DNA of 64,000 nucleotides. Origin: Methylomonas lenta. GTDB lineage: Bacteria; Pseudomonadota; Gammaproteobacteria; Methylococcales; Methylomonadaceae. The position numbers were made by a program, and so were the translations under genes. The notes under the pieces were generated by a model. It saw only the letters and a program-made list of their open reading frames with translations. It ran no database searches and was not told the DNA's origin. Location of the stretch: positions 19,115 through 83,114 of the forward strand of contig NZ_LUUI01000150.1 in NCBI RefSeq assembly GCF_001644015.1, in the 5' to 3' direction. Position 1 is the stretch's first letter. Each line of letters begins with the position of its first letter. Of the stretch, positions 1 to 9,275 are shown piece after piece.

Positions 1-474
1 GAGCCACATTCGATTGAAGGCTTAATCTCACGCCTATCAATCAATGATTATCAAGGCCGTACTTGGGCGACTCGCTGCCGACCATGGGTGGATAGACTGG
101 CTTGTGCCTGGTTGATTAGGCGCTTTATCGATCCTCAAGCGCATTTGCTTTGGTTAGCGTCTGCCAGTGATTGCCCCGCTAATGCTCTCGGTTTCGATTT
201 TGACGGTGCCTCGTTTAGTCATGTGGATGGCCGGGTGACCTTTGAAGTGTTATTAGCCAGTTTCGATCTTGAACAACCTGCACTCAAACGGCTGGGTGGG
301 CTCGTACATTTTCTGGATGTCGGCGGTGTGCAACCACCCGAAGCCGTTGGTATTGAAAGTGTGTTGGCTGGACTTCGCGATGCCATTAACGATGATGATC
401 AACTGCTCGCGGCTGCCAGTGCAGTGTTTGACGGCTTGCTGGTAACGTTTGAGAAAGGAATAAACACACGATGA
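1..474 (+). CDS. chrB: ChrB C-terminal domain protein (chromate resistance), 5' end outside the window
   Basis: The reading frame is open from the first base of the window, so the gene starts to the left. The visible part contains the ChrB-type motif GRTWATRCRPWVDRLACAWL followed by IRRFIDP, and then a region rich in acidic residues and histidine. In characterised chr operons ChrB is a chromate-responsive regulator or helper of the ChrA efflux pump. That role is family knowledge and is not shown here. A GTG at 88 could be called as a start, but the conserved motif begins upstream of it, so it is rejected. The stop overlaps the start of chrA (ATGA), which indicates translational coupling. Confidence 0.85.
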   Translation, partial: EPHSIEGLISRLSINDYQGRTWATRCRPWVDRLACAWLIRRFIDPQAHLLWLASASDCPANALGFDFDGASFSHVDGRVTFEVLLASFDLEQPALKRLGGLVHFLDVGGVQPPEAVGIESVLAGLRDAINDDDQLLAAASAVFDGLLVTFEKGINTR

Positions 475-1862
475 GTCAATCTGAAAATCAATCATCTGCG
501 AATACATTGATCAAGCCCGATCCGGTTGGCTTTTGGGAAGCCTTCCGTTTTTGGTTAAAGCTTGGTTTCGTCAGTTTCGGTGGCCCGGCCGGGCAAATCG
601 CCATCATGCATCAGGAGTTAGTGGAAAAGCGCCGTTGGCTTTCCGAAAAGCGATTCTTACATGCGCTGAATTACTGCATGTTGCTGCCGGGACCGGAAGC
701 CCAGCAGTTGGCCACCTATATCGGTTGGCTGATGCATCGCAGCTGGGGCGGCATTGTTGCCGGTGGTTTGTTTGTGCTGCCATCATTATTGATTCTGATC
801 GGTTTGAGCTGGATTTATCTGTCCTTTGGTCATATCACGGGGATTGCCGGTGTACTGTACGGAATTAAACCGGCGGTGACGGCCATTGTGATTTTTGCTG
901 CGTATCGAATCGGATCAAGGGCACTTAAGAATGGGGTGCTGTGGACCATGGCGGGATTGGCTTTTTTGGCCATTTTTTTATTCGATACACCCTTTCCGCT
1001 GATCGTGTTGGCGGCCGCCATCCTCGGCGCTATTAGCGGTAAGCTTGCTCCGCAGAAATTCACTGTTGGCGGCGGACATGGCTCGGCTAAAACAAGCTTC
1101 GATCCCGCATTGATTGACGACAATACGCCAACACCACCGCATGCACTGTTTAGCTGGGCGGGCTTGGTAAAAGTGATACTGGTTGGCCTGATTTTGTGGG
1201 GCGGCGTAATCGGTTTTCTTTGCGCTCGCTATGGTTGGGGCGGTGCATTGACGCAGATGGGCTGGTTCTTCACCAAAGCGGCGCTACTCACCTTTGGTGG
1301 CGCCTATGCCGTCTTACCCTATGTATATCAGGGGGCTGTTGAACATTTTCAATGGCTGACGCCACATCAAATGATTGATGGTCTGGCTCTCGGCGAAACC
1401 ACACCGGGACCGCTGATCATGGTGGTGACCTTTGTCGGTTTCGTCGCAGGTTGGGTAAAAGAAATCTTCGGTCCCGATCAGCTATTTCTAGGTGGTGCCA
1501 TTGCGGCAACGGTGGTGACCTACTTTACCTTTTTGCCCAGTTTTATATTCATTTTGGCCGGTGGTCCATTGGTGGAATCGACTCACGGCAAGCTGAAATT
1601 CACTGCGCCTCTGACCGGCATTACCGCTGCCGTCGTCGGTGTGATTCTCAATCTGGCGGTGTTTTTCGCCTGGCATGTGTTCTGGCCACAAGGTTTTGCA
1701 GGACATTTTGATACGGTTTCTGCACTCATTAGCCTGTGCGCTCTTTTGTCATTGTTTCGTTACAAAGTAGGTGTTATCCCCGTCATCGCTGCCTGTGGCG
1801 GTGCCGGTCTGTTGTTTAGTTTCATCAAAATCTGGCTTGCCCAGCAAGGAGTTACCGTATGA
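471..1862 (+). CDS. chrA: Chromate efflux transporter ChrA
   Basis: This 463-residue polytopic membrane protein has the two-half structure of the long CHR family. The N-terminal half carries a motif near residues 22-38 (FWLKLGFVSFGGPAGQIAIM) and a PGPEAQQLATYIGW segment. The C-terminal half repeats the pattern (FFTKAALLTFGGAYAVLPYV, then LGETTPGPLIMV). Family members export chromate from the cytoplasm. It overlaps the ChrB-like gene upstream and the DUF1259 gene downstream by four bases each, so the three are almost certainly one transcript. The length is typical for a bidomain ChrA. Confidence 0.93.
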   Translation: MSQSENQSSANTLIKPDPVGFWEAFRFWLKLGFVSFGGPAGQIAIMHQELVEKRRWLSEKRFLHALNYCMLLPGPEAQQLATYIGWLMHRSWGGIVAGGLFVLPSLLILIGLSWIYLSFGHITGIAGVLYGIKPAVTAIVIFAAYRIGSRALKNGVLWTMAGLAFLAIFLFDTPFPLIVLAAAILGAISGKLAPQKFTVGGGHGSAKTSFDPALIDDNTPTPPHALFSWAGLVKVILVGLILWGGVIGFLCARYGWGGALTQMGWFFTKAALLTFGGAYAVLPYVYQGAVEHFQWLTPHQMIDGLALGETTPGPLIMVVTFVGFVAGWVKEIFGPDQLFLGGAIAATVVTYFTFLPSFIFILAGGPLVESTHGKLKFTAPLTGITAAVVGVILNLAVFFAWHVFWPQGFAGHFDTVSALISLCALLSLFRYKVGVIPVIAACGGAGLLFSFIKIWLAQQGVTV

Positions 1863-2770
1863 ACACAATTCGCCAATCTCAAATTTTAGCGCTGTTAATT
1901 TCATCACTACTGGGCGTAGCCTATGCTCAAGAGCCAACTCAGCATACTGGCGTACTGGATATCGCCAAGATAGAGCAACTGACTGGCGCCAAAGGCAAAC
2001 TCGATACCGCCGAAAATGCGTTCAAAGTCACCGTGCCACGCAGTGATCTGGCTGTCACCGTGGCAGGCGTGAAAATGACAGCGGCGACCGGATTCACCTC
2101 ATGGGCTGCTTTTTCGCCAGTAGGCGATAAAACTATGGTGATGGGGGATATGGTGTTGCAGGAAGACCAGATTAATCCGGTGATGAGCTCAGCATTGGAA
2201 AATGGCATTGAGGTTACTGCCCTGCATAACCATTTCTTGTGGGATACGCCAAAAGTGATGTTCATGCACATCGGCGGCAGCGGCGATGCAGAAAGTCTGG
2301 CGACCAGTATCGGCAAGGTGTTTGCCAAAATCAAGGAAACCAGCAGCGCTAAAACCCATGTAAAACCTAAGTCGTTTGATGCCGGTAAAACCTCGCTTGA
2401 TCCCAAACCCATCGAAACGATTATTGGTGCGCCAGTAGAGAAAACTGGTGAAGTGTATAAAGTCACCATCGGTCGAACCACACAAATGGATGGTCATCCG
2501 GTTGGCAAAACCATGGGGGTGAATACTTGGGCGGTATTTGCCGGCAGCAATGACAAAGCCATTGTCGAAGGCGATTTCGCTGTGCTGGAAACTAAACTGC
2601 AAGGTGTACTGAAAGCTTTGCGCGGTGCGGGTATCGCCATTACCACGATACACAATCACATGGTCGGCGAATCCCCGAGGATTGTTTTTCTGCACTACTG
2701 GGGTGAAGGCATAGCCAGTGATCTGGCCAAAGCCTTTAAAGCCGCGCTAGATGCTCAATCGAAAACTTGA
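1859..2770 (+). CDS. DUF1259 (LppY/LpqO-like) exported protein
   Basis: The 303-residue protein has a probable signal peptide (about residues 1-23, ending near AYAQ). Two similar halves follow, each with a TALHNHF or TTIHNHM motif and a following F-x-H-x-G/W segment. This is the pattern of DUF1259 proteins, which often accompany chromate clusters. The repeated histidines suggest metal or oxyanion binding, but no reaction is known to me. It overlaps chrA by ATGA and is followed 10 bp later by a second ChrB-domain gene. Confidence 0.75.
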   Translation: MNTIRQSQILALLISSLLGVAYAQEPTQHTGVLDIAKIEQLTGAKGKLDTAENAFKVTVPRSDLAVTVAGVKMTAATGFTSWAAFSPVGDKTMVMGDMVLQEDQINPVMSSALENGIEVTALHNHFLWDTPKVMFMHIGGSGDAESLATSIGKVFAKIKETSSAKTHVKPKSFDAGKTSLDPKPIETIIGAPVEKTGEVYKVTIGRTTQMDGHPVGKTMGVNTWAVFAGSNDKAIVEGDFAVLETKLQGVLKALRGAGIAITTIHNHMVGESPRIVFLHYWGEGIASDLAKAFKAALDAQSKT

Positions 2771-2780
2771 GGAAATACCC

Positions 2781-3236
2781 ATGCAATGGATCACCCGTGA
2801 ACGGCCAAAAATTGATCGAATTGCCTGCCCTTGGCTAATTGCCCGCTTCATAGATAAAGATGCTGAATTTGTTTACGTCACTGCCGATCAGGTATTTCGA
2901 GTAGCAGAGGAAACAGGCGCTATTCCTTATGACATTCCTGGCGCCGAACTTTCACATGTCGGGGAACTATGCAGTTTCGATGCCTTTTTGAGTCGGTACG
3001 GACTGGATGATCCTGCCTTACAACAGCTGGCAAGCATTGTGCGAGGCGCAGACACATCGAGACTGAATCTGACACCCGAATCGTCAGGGCTATATGCTAT
3101 ATCGCTGGGCCTATCCCACATTTTCAATAATGATCACGACATGCTCAAACAAGGTTTGGTACTTTACGATGCACTCTTTGCATGGTGTCGCCATTGCCAG
3201 AGCGAAACACATAACTGGCCGCCTTCTTCCGCATAG
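2781..3236 (+). CDS. Short ChrB-domain chromate resistance protein
   Basis: This 151-residue protein consists of the ChrB C-terminal domain alone (ERPKIDRIACPWLIARFIDK near the N terminus). It resembles the end of the cut gene at the left edge. The start at 2781 has a GAGGA ribosome binding site at 2769-2773. An earlier start at 2751 would lie inside the DUF1259 gene. The operon therefore holds two ChrB-domain proteins, one on each side of ChrA and DUF1259. The short version may be an enzyme-like or metal-sensing accessory; its exact role is unknown. Confidence 0.82.
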   Translation: MQWITRERPKIDRIACPWLIARFIDKDAEFVYVTADQVFRVAEETGAIPYDIPGAELSHVGELCSFDAFLSRYGLDDPALQQLASIVRGADTSRLNLTPESSGLYAISLGLSHIFNNDHDMLKQGLVLYDALFAWCRHCQSETHNWPPSSA

Positions 3237-3298
3237 ACGAATAGTAAAAGGGAGGATTGGACAGTTCATAGGAAATCATCTCCATTTATCTGAAAAGC

Positions 3299-4576
3299 AT
3301 GAGTCAACCGCCACAGTCTTCGCCATCACTTTTTCGCAATCGAAATTTCAGCTTACTCTTTTCCGCCCAGCTTATATCGCTCGCGGGTAGCGGGGCCACG
3401 ACGGTTGGGTTAGCACTATTCGCCCATCAATTGGTGGGCGGCAGTTCGGCAGCGACTGTGATAGGTAATGCCTTGATGTTACGCATCCTGGCGTTTTTAC
3501 TGTTTTCCCAGCCGGCAGGGGTGCTGGCAGATCGCACGAACCGCAAACTGTTGTTGATTTTAGCCGACCTCGTTCGCGTCGTTTTGATGGCGTTATTTCC
3601 GTTTGTACACAGCGTATGGCAAGTCTATCTGATGATATTTTTGATTAACGCTGCGTCAGCTTTTTTCACGCCTACCTATGATTCCACTCTTCCAGAAGTG
3701 GTTGGCAGCGATCAGTATGTCAAAGCGCTATCGCTTTCACGGATAGCGGTCGATATGGAAGCCGTTTTAGGCCCTGCTGTCGCTGGGTTACTGGTTACTC
3801 TACTAGGCTTGAACTGGTTGTTTTGGTTTGATGCCGCCACCTATTTAGCTTCTGCCGCTCTAGTCACCGCCAGCGTGTTGCCGCATGTATCCAAACCGAG
3901 TATTCAGTTTTCGTTCAGAACCTTTCTGGGTGAATTGACCTATGGCACCCGGATATTGCTTCATCAGGCTGTTTTGCGACGGGCATTGTTGTTGAATTTG
4001 GTTGAAGCGATTGCTGGGGCGGCGGCGATCGTGGCGACGGTGGTGTATGTCAAAGATGTATTGATGCTGGGTGAAAATGAATTTGTGTTGGCGATGTCAG
4101 GGTTGGGCCTTGGTTCCACGGTCACCGCGCTGTTTTTGGGATGGGCTACGGGGCGTTACGAGTCAAGCGCTAAAGGACCTTCTGAACTGCATGGTCGACG
4201 CCATCAATGGACTGAACGTGCTTTGCTGACAGGTGGCGTGGTCTTGGGGTTGATACTGTTACCGGGTATGAAGCAGCCGCCATTCTTGTTGTTCGTCGGG
4301 CTATGGCTGTTGAATGGCGTGGGGCAGGCGCTCATCGCATTGTCTTCTTCAACCTTACTGGCCGAACATACACAAAAAACTGATCGAGGGAAGGCTTATG
4401 CCGCACATTTCGCGCTGACGCATATGTTTTGGCTAATCACTTATCCTGCCATCGGATACGGTGTGAGCAGTTTTGGAGCACCGTTGACCTTTACCATCGC
4501 CGGAGCGATTTGTTCTGTTATCGCCATGCTCGCGATCATTTCGCGTAAACCCAACCACGATCATGTACACCGATAG
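3299..4576 (+). CDS. Major facilitator superfamily transporter
   Basis: The 425-residue protein has about twelve hydrophobic segments. It carries the MFS loop motif between helices 2 and 3 (GVLADRTNRKLLL near residues 70-82) and an N terminus typical of the EntS-like drug or siderophore exporter group. It follows the chromate genes in the same direction after a 62-bp gap. MFS genes often sit at the end of chr operons, so it may belong to the same stress response, although its substrate cannot be read from sequence. Confidence 0.85.
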   Translation: MSQPPQSSPSLFRNRNFSLLFSAQLISLAGSGATTVGLALFAHQLVGGSSAATVIGNALMLRILAFLLFSQPAGVLADRTNRKLLLILADLVRVVLMALFPFVHSVWQVYLMIFLINAASAFFTPTYDSTLPEVVGSDQYVKALSLSRIAVDMEAVLGPAVAGLLVTLLGLNWLFWFDAATYLASAALVTASVLPHVSKPSIQFSFRTFLGELTYGTRILLHQAVLRRALLLNLVEAIAGAAAIVATVVYVKDVLMLGENEFVLAMSGLGLGSTVTALFLGWATGRYESSAKGPSELHGRRHQWTERALLTGGVVLGLILLPGMKQPPFLLFVGLWLLNGVGQALIALSSSTLLAEHTQKTDRGKAYAAHFALTHMFWLITYPAIGYGVSSFGAPLTFTIAGAICSVIAMLAIISRKPNHDHVHR

Positions 4577-5531
4577 CAAATTGAATTTTGCGTGACAGCC
4601 TGTTGGCCAAGAAACTCATTTCTTTGGGCGACATTTGGTACGGGCCAACGCCAATTGCAGCGGAGGGGTCTTCTATACCATGCTTTGGGTTTTGTCGTTT
4701 CACCGTTGGGCAACAGGACCTTTATACAGCCGCTACGCCGTTTGATTTGAATAGGGAATGGCGACTAAATGAAGGATTGCGGACATAGCTGACTGACATC
4801 GGTGACTGGCAGCAAGGGGTCGTTTGCAGCACGTCACAACTGTCCGGTTTAGGGAAGCGTAAAATCCATAGCTGACCGGCAGTTATAAGGTCGAAACCGT
4901 AAATTCGCCATTTCCCAAAACAGCCATTCAATTCTGGCCTAATCGGGGTAGTTACCTCATAGCTGCCAAAAGTGCCATCCTCGCCAAATCGACACATTAA
5001 TTCAATATAATCAATATATTAACTATTTTAAGATTTATCCAGTATTTTTAACACTAAAACCCAGAAATACAAATTAGCGTACCTATCAATAGGCCTTGGC
5101 CTAGTGGTAGCTGACAAAACACCCTAAAACAACTCTCAATAGAATTGTTTTAGATTTATGAGAGTCGCTCTATCACTGCAACTTTGATGCTTTTGATTTA
5201 GTTTAACCAAGATGGCACTTTTGGCAGCTATGAGGTAACCACCCCTATAACGGCTTAATTCTATTTGAAGGCAAGCTGTAATTTATGCGAAATTTGGCAA
5301 TAGGTGTTGATTCATGATGGTTTATCTCGATCTGGTGTGGCGAATGGTCAACTTGACCAGTGAGAATGGCAAAGTTAGAATAGATTGCGGTTGCCAACCT
5401 TACTTGCACACGAGTAAAAAAAGGCCATATCACTTTAGTCATTAGATTGTTGTTTCTTTAATAGCCTCGTCGTCGGGGACTTAAACGTGTGCGCCTGACC
5501 CGAATAACGACGTGGCGTTGGGGAAATAATC
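4577..5531. other. Repeat-rich gap without a convincing gene
   Basis: No open frame here looks like a protein. Short ORFs at 4588-4788 and 4722-4997 are low-complexity readings of intergenic repeat sequence. The notable structures are a pair of 35-bp inverted repeats (separate entry) and, between them, a hairpin with CTAAAACAA at 5124-5132 and TTGTTTTAG at 5145-5153. Confidence 0.6.
4945..5245. repeat. 301-bp segment bounded by 35-bp inverted repeats
   Basis: Positions 4945-4979 and 5211-5245 are reverse complements of each other with one mismatch in 35 bases (the arms contain GGCAGCTATGAGGTAAC). The segment has no ORF, which is the appearance of a MITE-like element or of two inverted copies of a dispersed repeat. 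Related sequence (GCAGCTATGTGGTAACTACC) occurs at about 44813-44833, and a weaker match lies near 60481, which favours a genome-wide repeat family. Confidence 0.7.
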
Positions 5532-6683
5532 ATGACTATCAAAGAATTTGCCTACTCGGCGCAACAGTACCTCGAAACCCAAACGGGTGAGAAATTCAAA
5601 CGTGCACACATTTACGAGCTTTTAGCGACCTCATTTAGCTACAACTCATTTGCAGCACTTTGTGCTGAATCTGTTGTATTCCATGGAAAACAAGCATCCA
5701 AACACAGCTCAAAGCACAATTTAGATTTACGCCACCGTTGTGCGGAATTAGGGTACCCCTCCAAAACGGCTGACATCGTATTTGCTGAGTTTCCGCCGTT
5801 GATTACAGAACAACGGATTTGTATCGTCAATATTCAGAAATTAATAGCAAGGCTACGAGGGGAGTTTTCGTATCAAGATGGATATTCAGAATGGGACGCT
5901 GGCGAGTACGACGATGAAATTGAAGACGACGCTGGACACGCTTTGTTTAATGGCACGGATGCAAATGACGACTATTATCAGGACGATTTATCGCCGGAAT
6001 TGCTGGCAGGACTGGAGTCGACGGCGGTAAAAGGAAACTCACTTGCGCATTACGCCATAGCGCTTTTTCTAATGCCTGACGCCGATTATGATCAAACGCC
6101 TGGCTCTGAATATTGGTATAACCAGGAACAACAAGGTCGCGTATTAACTGGCGTTGAGAAGGAATGGGCCGATGAGTATGCTGAAGCGATCAATAATGCT
6201 CAGAAATTTGAATTTCATCTTAGAGAGGCTGGTCGTTTAGGTAACGAGGATGCGCTTCTTGATCTCGCTGAGCGCTTCGATGATCCATCATTTTTTGAGC
6301 AAGATAGTTATAGTAAGAATCACGATCTCCTTAGAGTGGCAGAGATTGCAGAAAGCTTGGGCCGTATTCATGATGTTCACGAATGGCTGACCAAAGCAGC
6401 GGAGGCTGGCGATACCGAAGCAATGCGCAAACTTATCGAAGAGTTCGACCAGGATGATCTGCAACGTTGTTGGAGTTGGGTTTACCTAGCACAATTGTTA
6501 GATACTGATCTAACACGAGATGACTACTATGCCATACATGAAGACGGCTCTCACTACGATGACGACGTCGGTGGTCCCATGTATGTGGATGGTCAAGAAG
6601 GTATCAAGCTTCCAACGTTGAGTGATGATCAAGATGCGCTGGCCCGGCAGACTGCAAAAGTTCTATTTGATAAAATGCAGTAA
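5532..6683 (+). CDS. Hypothetical protein with Sel1/TPR-like helical repeats
   Basis: This acidic 383-residue protein shows no catalytic motif that I recognise. The first 45 residues (MTIKEFAYSAQQYLETQTGE...) look like a conserved N-terminal helical domain. The middle and end contain alanine-rich helical pairs such as GNSLAHYAIALFL, LREAGRLGNEDALLDLAERF and WLTKAAEAGDTEAMRKLIEE, which is the pattern of Sel1-like repeats. The start is preceded by GGGGA at 5520-5524. It stands alone on the strand. Proteins of this type occur on mobile elements, but no function is assigned. Confidence 0.7.
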   Translation: MTIKEFAYSAQQYLETQTGEKFKRAHIYELLATSFSYNSFAALCAESVVFHGKQASKHSSKHNLDLRHRCAELGYPSKTADIVFAEFPPLITEQRICIVNIQKLIARLRGEFSYQDGYSEWDAGEYDDEIEDDAGHALFNGTDANDDYYQDDLSPELLAGLESTAVKGNSLAHYAIALFLMPDADYDQTPGSEYWYNQEQQGRVLTGVEKEWADEYAEAINNAQKFEFHLREAGRLGNEDALLDLAERFDDPSFFEQDSYSKNHDLLRVAEIAESLGRIHDVHEWLTKAAEAGDTEAMRKLIEEFDQDDLQRCWSWVYLAQLLDTDLTRDDYYAIHEDGSHYDDDVGGPMYVDGQEGIKLPTLSDDQDALARQTAKVLFDKMQ

Positions 6684-6803
6684 TTTGTAAATATAGCCCT
6701 GACTTGTTTACCGCTTGCCAGGGTTATTAAGATTATCTACATAGATAAGCAACCGTAGTTGCTCCCAATTTTCAGACTTTTGCAAATGACATTTTGGTGT
6801 TAC

Positions 6804-7112
6804 ATGTTTGAAGACAACGTTCACCCCAGAAACATATACGAAATTTACCAAAGTAACGGCAATACCGCCGGCTTCTGGGTTCAACGTACTACTTGGTTGC
6901 CACGAACCGTTGCCAAAATTCTTTCTATTGATGCCAAAGGATATGGCCATTTGTCTGGCATTCCGCCATGTTTCAATAATCCGGTCGTTTTATGCGAGTT
7001 TTACGAAAATGGAAATTTGCAGAAACTCTCAATGGTTTTGCCTAATTCATCTGCATCTGATTATATTCAAATAGAGCAACCTGATTTTACTATCGGGCAA
7101 GAAGCCGAATAA
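6804..7112 (+). CDS. Small hypothetical protein
   Basis: The 102-residue reading from ATG 6804 has protein-like composition (FWVQRTTWLPRTVAKILSID, then GYGHLSGIPPCFNNPVVLCEFYENG) and no low complexity. No ribosome binding site is obvious. An upstream ATG at 6759 in the same frame is possible but adds an unconvincing segment. I do not recognise a family. It may be cargo at the edge of the plasmid part. Confidence 0.5.
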   Translation: MFEDNVHPRNIYEIYQSNGNTAGFWVQRTTWLPRTVAKILSIDAKGYGHLSGIPPCFNNPVVLCEFYENGNLQKLSMVLPNSSASDYIQIEQPDFTIGQEAE

Positions 7113-7369
7113 TCTTTGGCATTTCGATAGATTGAAGTCGGCCAGTTATTTAACAGTGACCAACTCTCGCCAGTCATTGGTATAGCTTGGGAAATCCGCC
7201 CCGCCTTGGATTGCCAGCTTTTGTTAAAGCCTGACGAAGCAATGATGCGTTAACGCATTGATTCATGGTACCGATCTGGTGAGTGATAAACCGCATTATC
7301 ACCGATAGGTTTTCTACACGCAGGAGAGGTGTGTTTTCCTACAGCCCAGTGCTATCGGTAACGTCTTGA
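7113..7369. other. Short intergenic region at the left edge of the conjugative backbone
   Basis: These 257 bp hold no plausible ORF. A small inverted sequence, GCGTTAACGC, lies at about 7249-7258. I compared this stretch by eye with 42091-42650 and found no shared direct repeat that would mark plasmid integration. Confidence 0.4.
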
Positions 7370-8524
7370 CTAACGCTGTGGCAGTAAATGATCATCATGA
7401 GTTACAGCCTTATCGATAAGCGGTTTTTTCTGTCCTATAGCCGCTTGCAGCCGGCTCATATCAGCTAGCATTTTGTCCTTCAATACATCGTATTCAGATT
7501 TAACCGGTGGCAGTGTCTTGATAAAGTCCACGACTTGCTCGGCCACTTTATTAAACCCTGCTTCACGTAAGGCATTCTCGGTTGCCACCCATCCCTCCAA
7601 AACAGCTAGTCGAGTAGCCTTGAGCTTTTCCTGACCCGGTAAATCCGGCTTAACACCATTCATAATTTCGTTTATGACCTGCTCCACACAGCCTTGAAGT
7701 AAGGTTGATGCCACAGGTTTACTCTGTTCATCCTGCTGCCCTGTGCGCCAGTGCTCGATGCGCTCCTGATGTTGATGGATTGAGGTTTTTGCACTGCTTT
7801 TGCCTTTGCCTCGAATGGCGGCTGGCGTGGCATTGGCCTCAACACCCTGATCCCGTAATGCCTGGGCAAATTGCTCACGCCATACCTGCAACGTATCCTT
7901 GCGAATGTAAAGTCGGTCGCCTGTTTCACTCACGGCCTTAACAACTAAATGCACATGTGGATTTTTACCGGATTCGGTTTTGTCTCGCTTTGGATCAGTT
8001 GCTGGATCGTGCAAAACCATTGCATAGCGGTGACTTAAGGAAAAATTCTCGCGGGCAAAAAATTGAGCAGCCGCTAAAACCGATTGCGGCGGCGTACCTT
8101 GCGGCATCGATAACACAATGTTATGAACCAATTTAGCCCGTATATCCTTCTCGCCTGGCAATGGAGCTTCACGGTGCCGTTGATTGATAACCGTGTCCAG
8201 TTTCCAATCCTTCACTAAAAACGCGGATACATCCTTACCCTTTAAAAAGTCGCCTTCATCCGTTAAAACTTCCAGCTCGCCTTTACGATCAATATAATCA
8301 ATATGGGCCTCGGCTGTCTCTGGATCACGACCACCACCTGTAACCTTAACCATCACTTCCTGAACACGGTCTAATGTCCGTTGTAATGACGCCATCGACT
8401 TAGGGGAGGTGGGATTAAATAAAGGCCGAGCAGACGGACCCTTACGTCCTCTGCTAATCAAGTCTAATCCGGGAGAGGTTTTGTCTCTGGCAACAACTGC
8501 GGTACGCTTCTTAGGCATGATCAT
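7370..8524 (-). CDS. MOBP-type relaxase
   Basis: This 384-residue protein is a DNA-nicking relaxase by its motifs. A histidine pair NPHVHLVVKA lies at residues 188-197, with LHDPATDP upstream (His172). Together they form the metal-binding three-histidine motif of the family. A likely catalytic tyrosine lies in AHIDYIDRKG (Tyr77). It would cut one strand at oriT, stay bound to the 5' end and be exported. At 384 residues it is the relaxase part only; the LPD7 domain often fused to MOBP relaxases is found as a separate protein at 39235. It overlaps the MobC-like gene by 14 bp. The call rests on motifs and context. Confidence 0.87.
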   Translation of the reverse strand: MIMPKKRTAVVARDKTSPGLDLISRGRKGPSARPLFNPTSPKSMASLQRTLDRVQEVMVKVTGGGRDPETAEAHIDYIDRKGELEVLTDEGDFLKGKDVSAFLVKDWKLDTVINQRHREAPLPGEKDIRAKLVHNIVLSMPQGTPPQSVLAAAQFFARENFSLSHRYAMVLHDPATDPKRDKTESGKNPHVHLVVKAVSETGDRLYIRKDTLQVWREQFAQALRDQGVEANATPAAIRGKGKSSAKTSIHQHQERIEHWRTGQQDEQSKPVASTLLQGCVEQVINEIMNGVKPDLPGQEKLKATRLAVLEGWVATENALREAGFNKVAEQVVDFIKTLPPVKSEYDVLKDKMLADMSRLQAAIGQKKPLIDKAVTHDDHLLPQR

Positions 8525-9077
8525 TCTCCCAACTCATCAAATTGGATTTCACAACGGCGTCAATTTCTGCACTAGCCTGGTTAGTCAAATGCCTAGTTTC
8601 GCCAAGCATATCGACCAGCTCATTTGAATCTGGCCAATGGCCAGCATGGGCCAGTTTGACCAATTGATTTAGATTGCGGCCAATCGCAGCGAGTTGGTTC
8701 GAGGTCACGGCCAGCACCGCTAACTCTTCTCTTGGCATCGGCACGTTCTTAGTGATCCACCCACGCAAAATGAGTTTCATGACGGTACCAAGTTTCATCA
8801 TACGCGCGGCGGCGTACTGACTGATGTGTGATTTGTCACCGGGTAGCGGCCAAAAGCTAATTCGGGTGTCTATTGACTCACCAATGTCTAATTCATCATC
8901 TGGCGCAATAACAGGCGGGGGAGGGAGGTCATTTACGTCAGTCTCTAGTAAGCGGTCGATTTGCGGCAAAACCAGCTTGGTAACGTCTGTGCGCTGTTTT
9001 TCGGCCAAGGCAATCAACGCTGCCTTTTTAGCTGGGTGAATTCGAATATTGAGCGCAACGGTTTTGTGGTTAGCCAT
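8511..9077 (-). CDS. MobC/TraJ-like relaxosome protein
   Basis: The 188-residue protein starts with a ribbon-helix-helix-like segment (KTVALNIRIHPAKKAALIAL). Its C-terminal half contains LAAIGRNLNQLVKLAHAG, the signature of MobC and RP4-TraJ type oriT-binding proteins. It would bind oriT DNA and recruit the relaxase encoded next to it. It is the first gene of a two-gene operon reading away from oriT. The start has AGGAGGAT about five bases upstream on the minus strand (9081-9088 on plus). Confidence 0.8.
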   Translation of the reverse strand: MANHKTVALNIRIHPAKKAALIALAEKQRTDVTKLVLPQIDRLLETDVNDLPPPPVIAPDDELDIGESIDTRISFWPLPGDKSHISQYAAARMMKLGTVMKLILRGWITKNVPMPREELAVLAVTSNQLAAIGRNLNQLVKLAHAGHWPDSNELVDMLGETRHLTNQASAEIDAVVKSNLMSWENDHA

Positions 9078-9275
9078 TGGTCATCCTCCTTAGTCTGTCT
9101 CAATTGTAACACAAAACACGACTTTAGTCTATCCTGCCCTTATTTGTGATTTTTGTCGGTCAGCGCGCGGACGAAGAAGTACATTGAAACGATACTTAAA
9201 GCACGTTGAAACTTACTTAACAAAAATTAAGTAATACTTATTTATGGATAAATTACTTGAAATAGACATGAAACT
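9078..9275. other. Candidate origin of transfer (oriT) with RP4-like nic core
   Basis: The region lies between the divergent mobC-relaxase and traK-like operons, exactly where oriT sits in RP4. It contains TATCCTGCCC at 9130-9139, which matches the RP4 nic core (TATCCTG^C), so the predicted cut lies between 9136 and 9137. A perfect 8-bp inverted repeat, TTACTTAA at 9213-9220 and TTAAGTAA at 9227-9234, lies on the traK side and could bind a TraK or StbA-like protein. The rest is AT-rich. Confidence 0.72.

Noticed and set aside
4588-4997. Short ORFs in the gap after the MFS gene
   Set aside because: They overlap dispersed repeats and show no family pattern.
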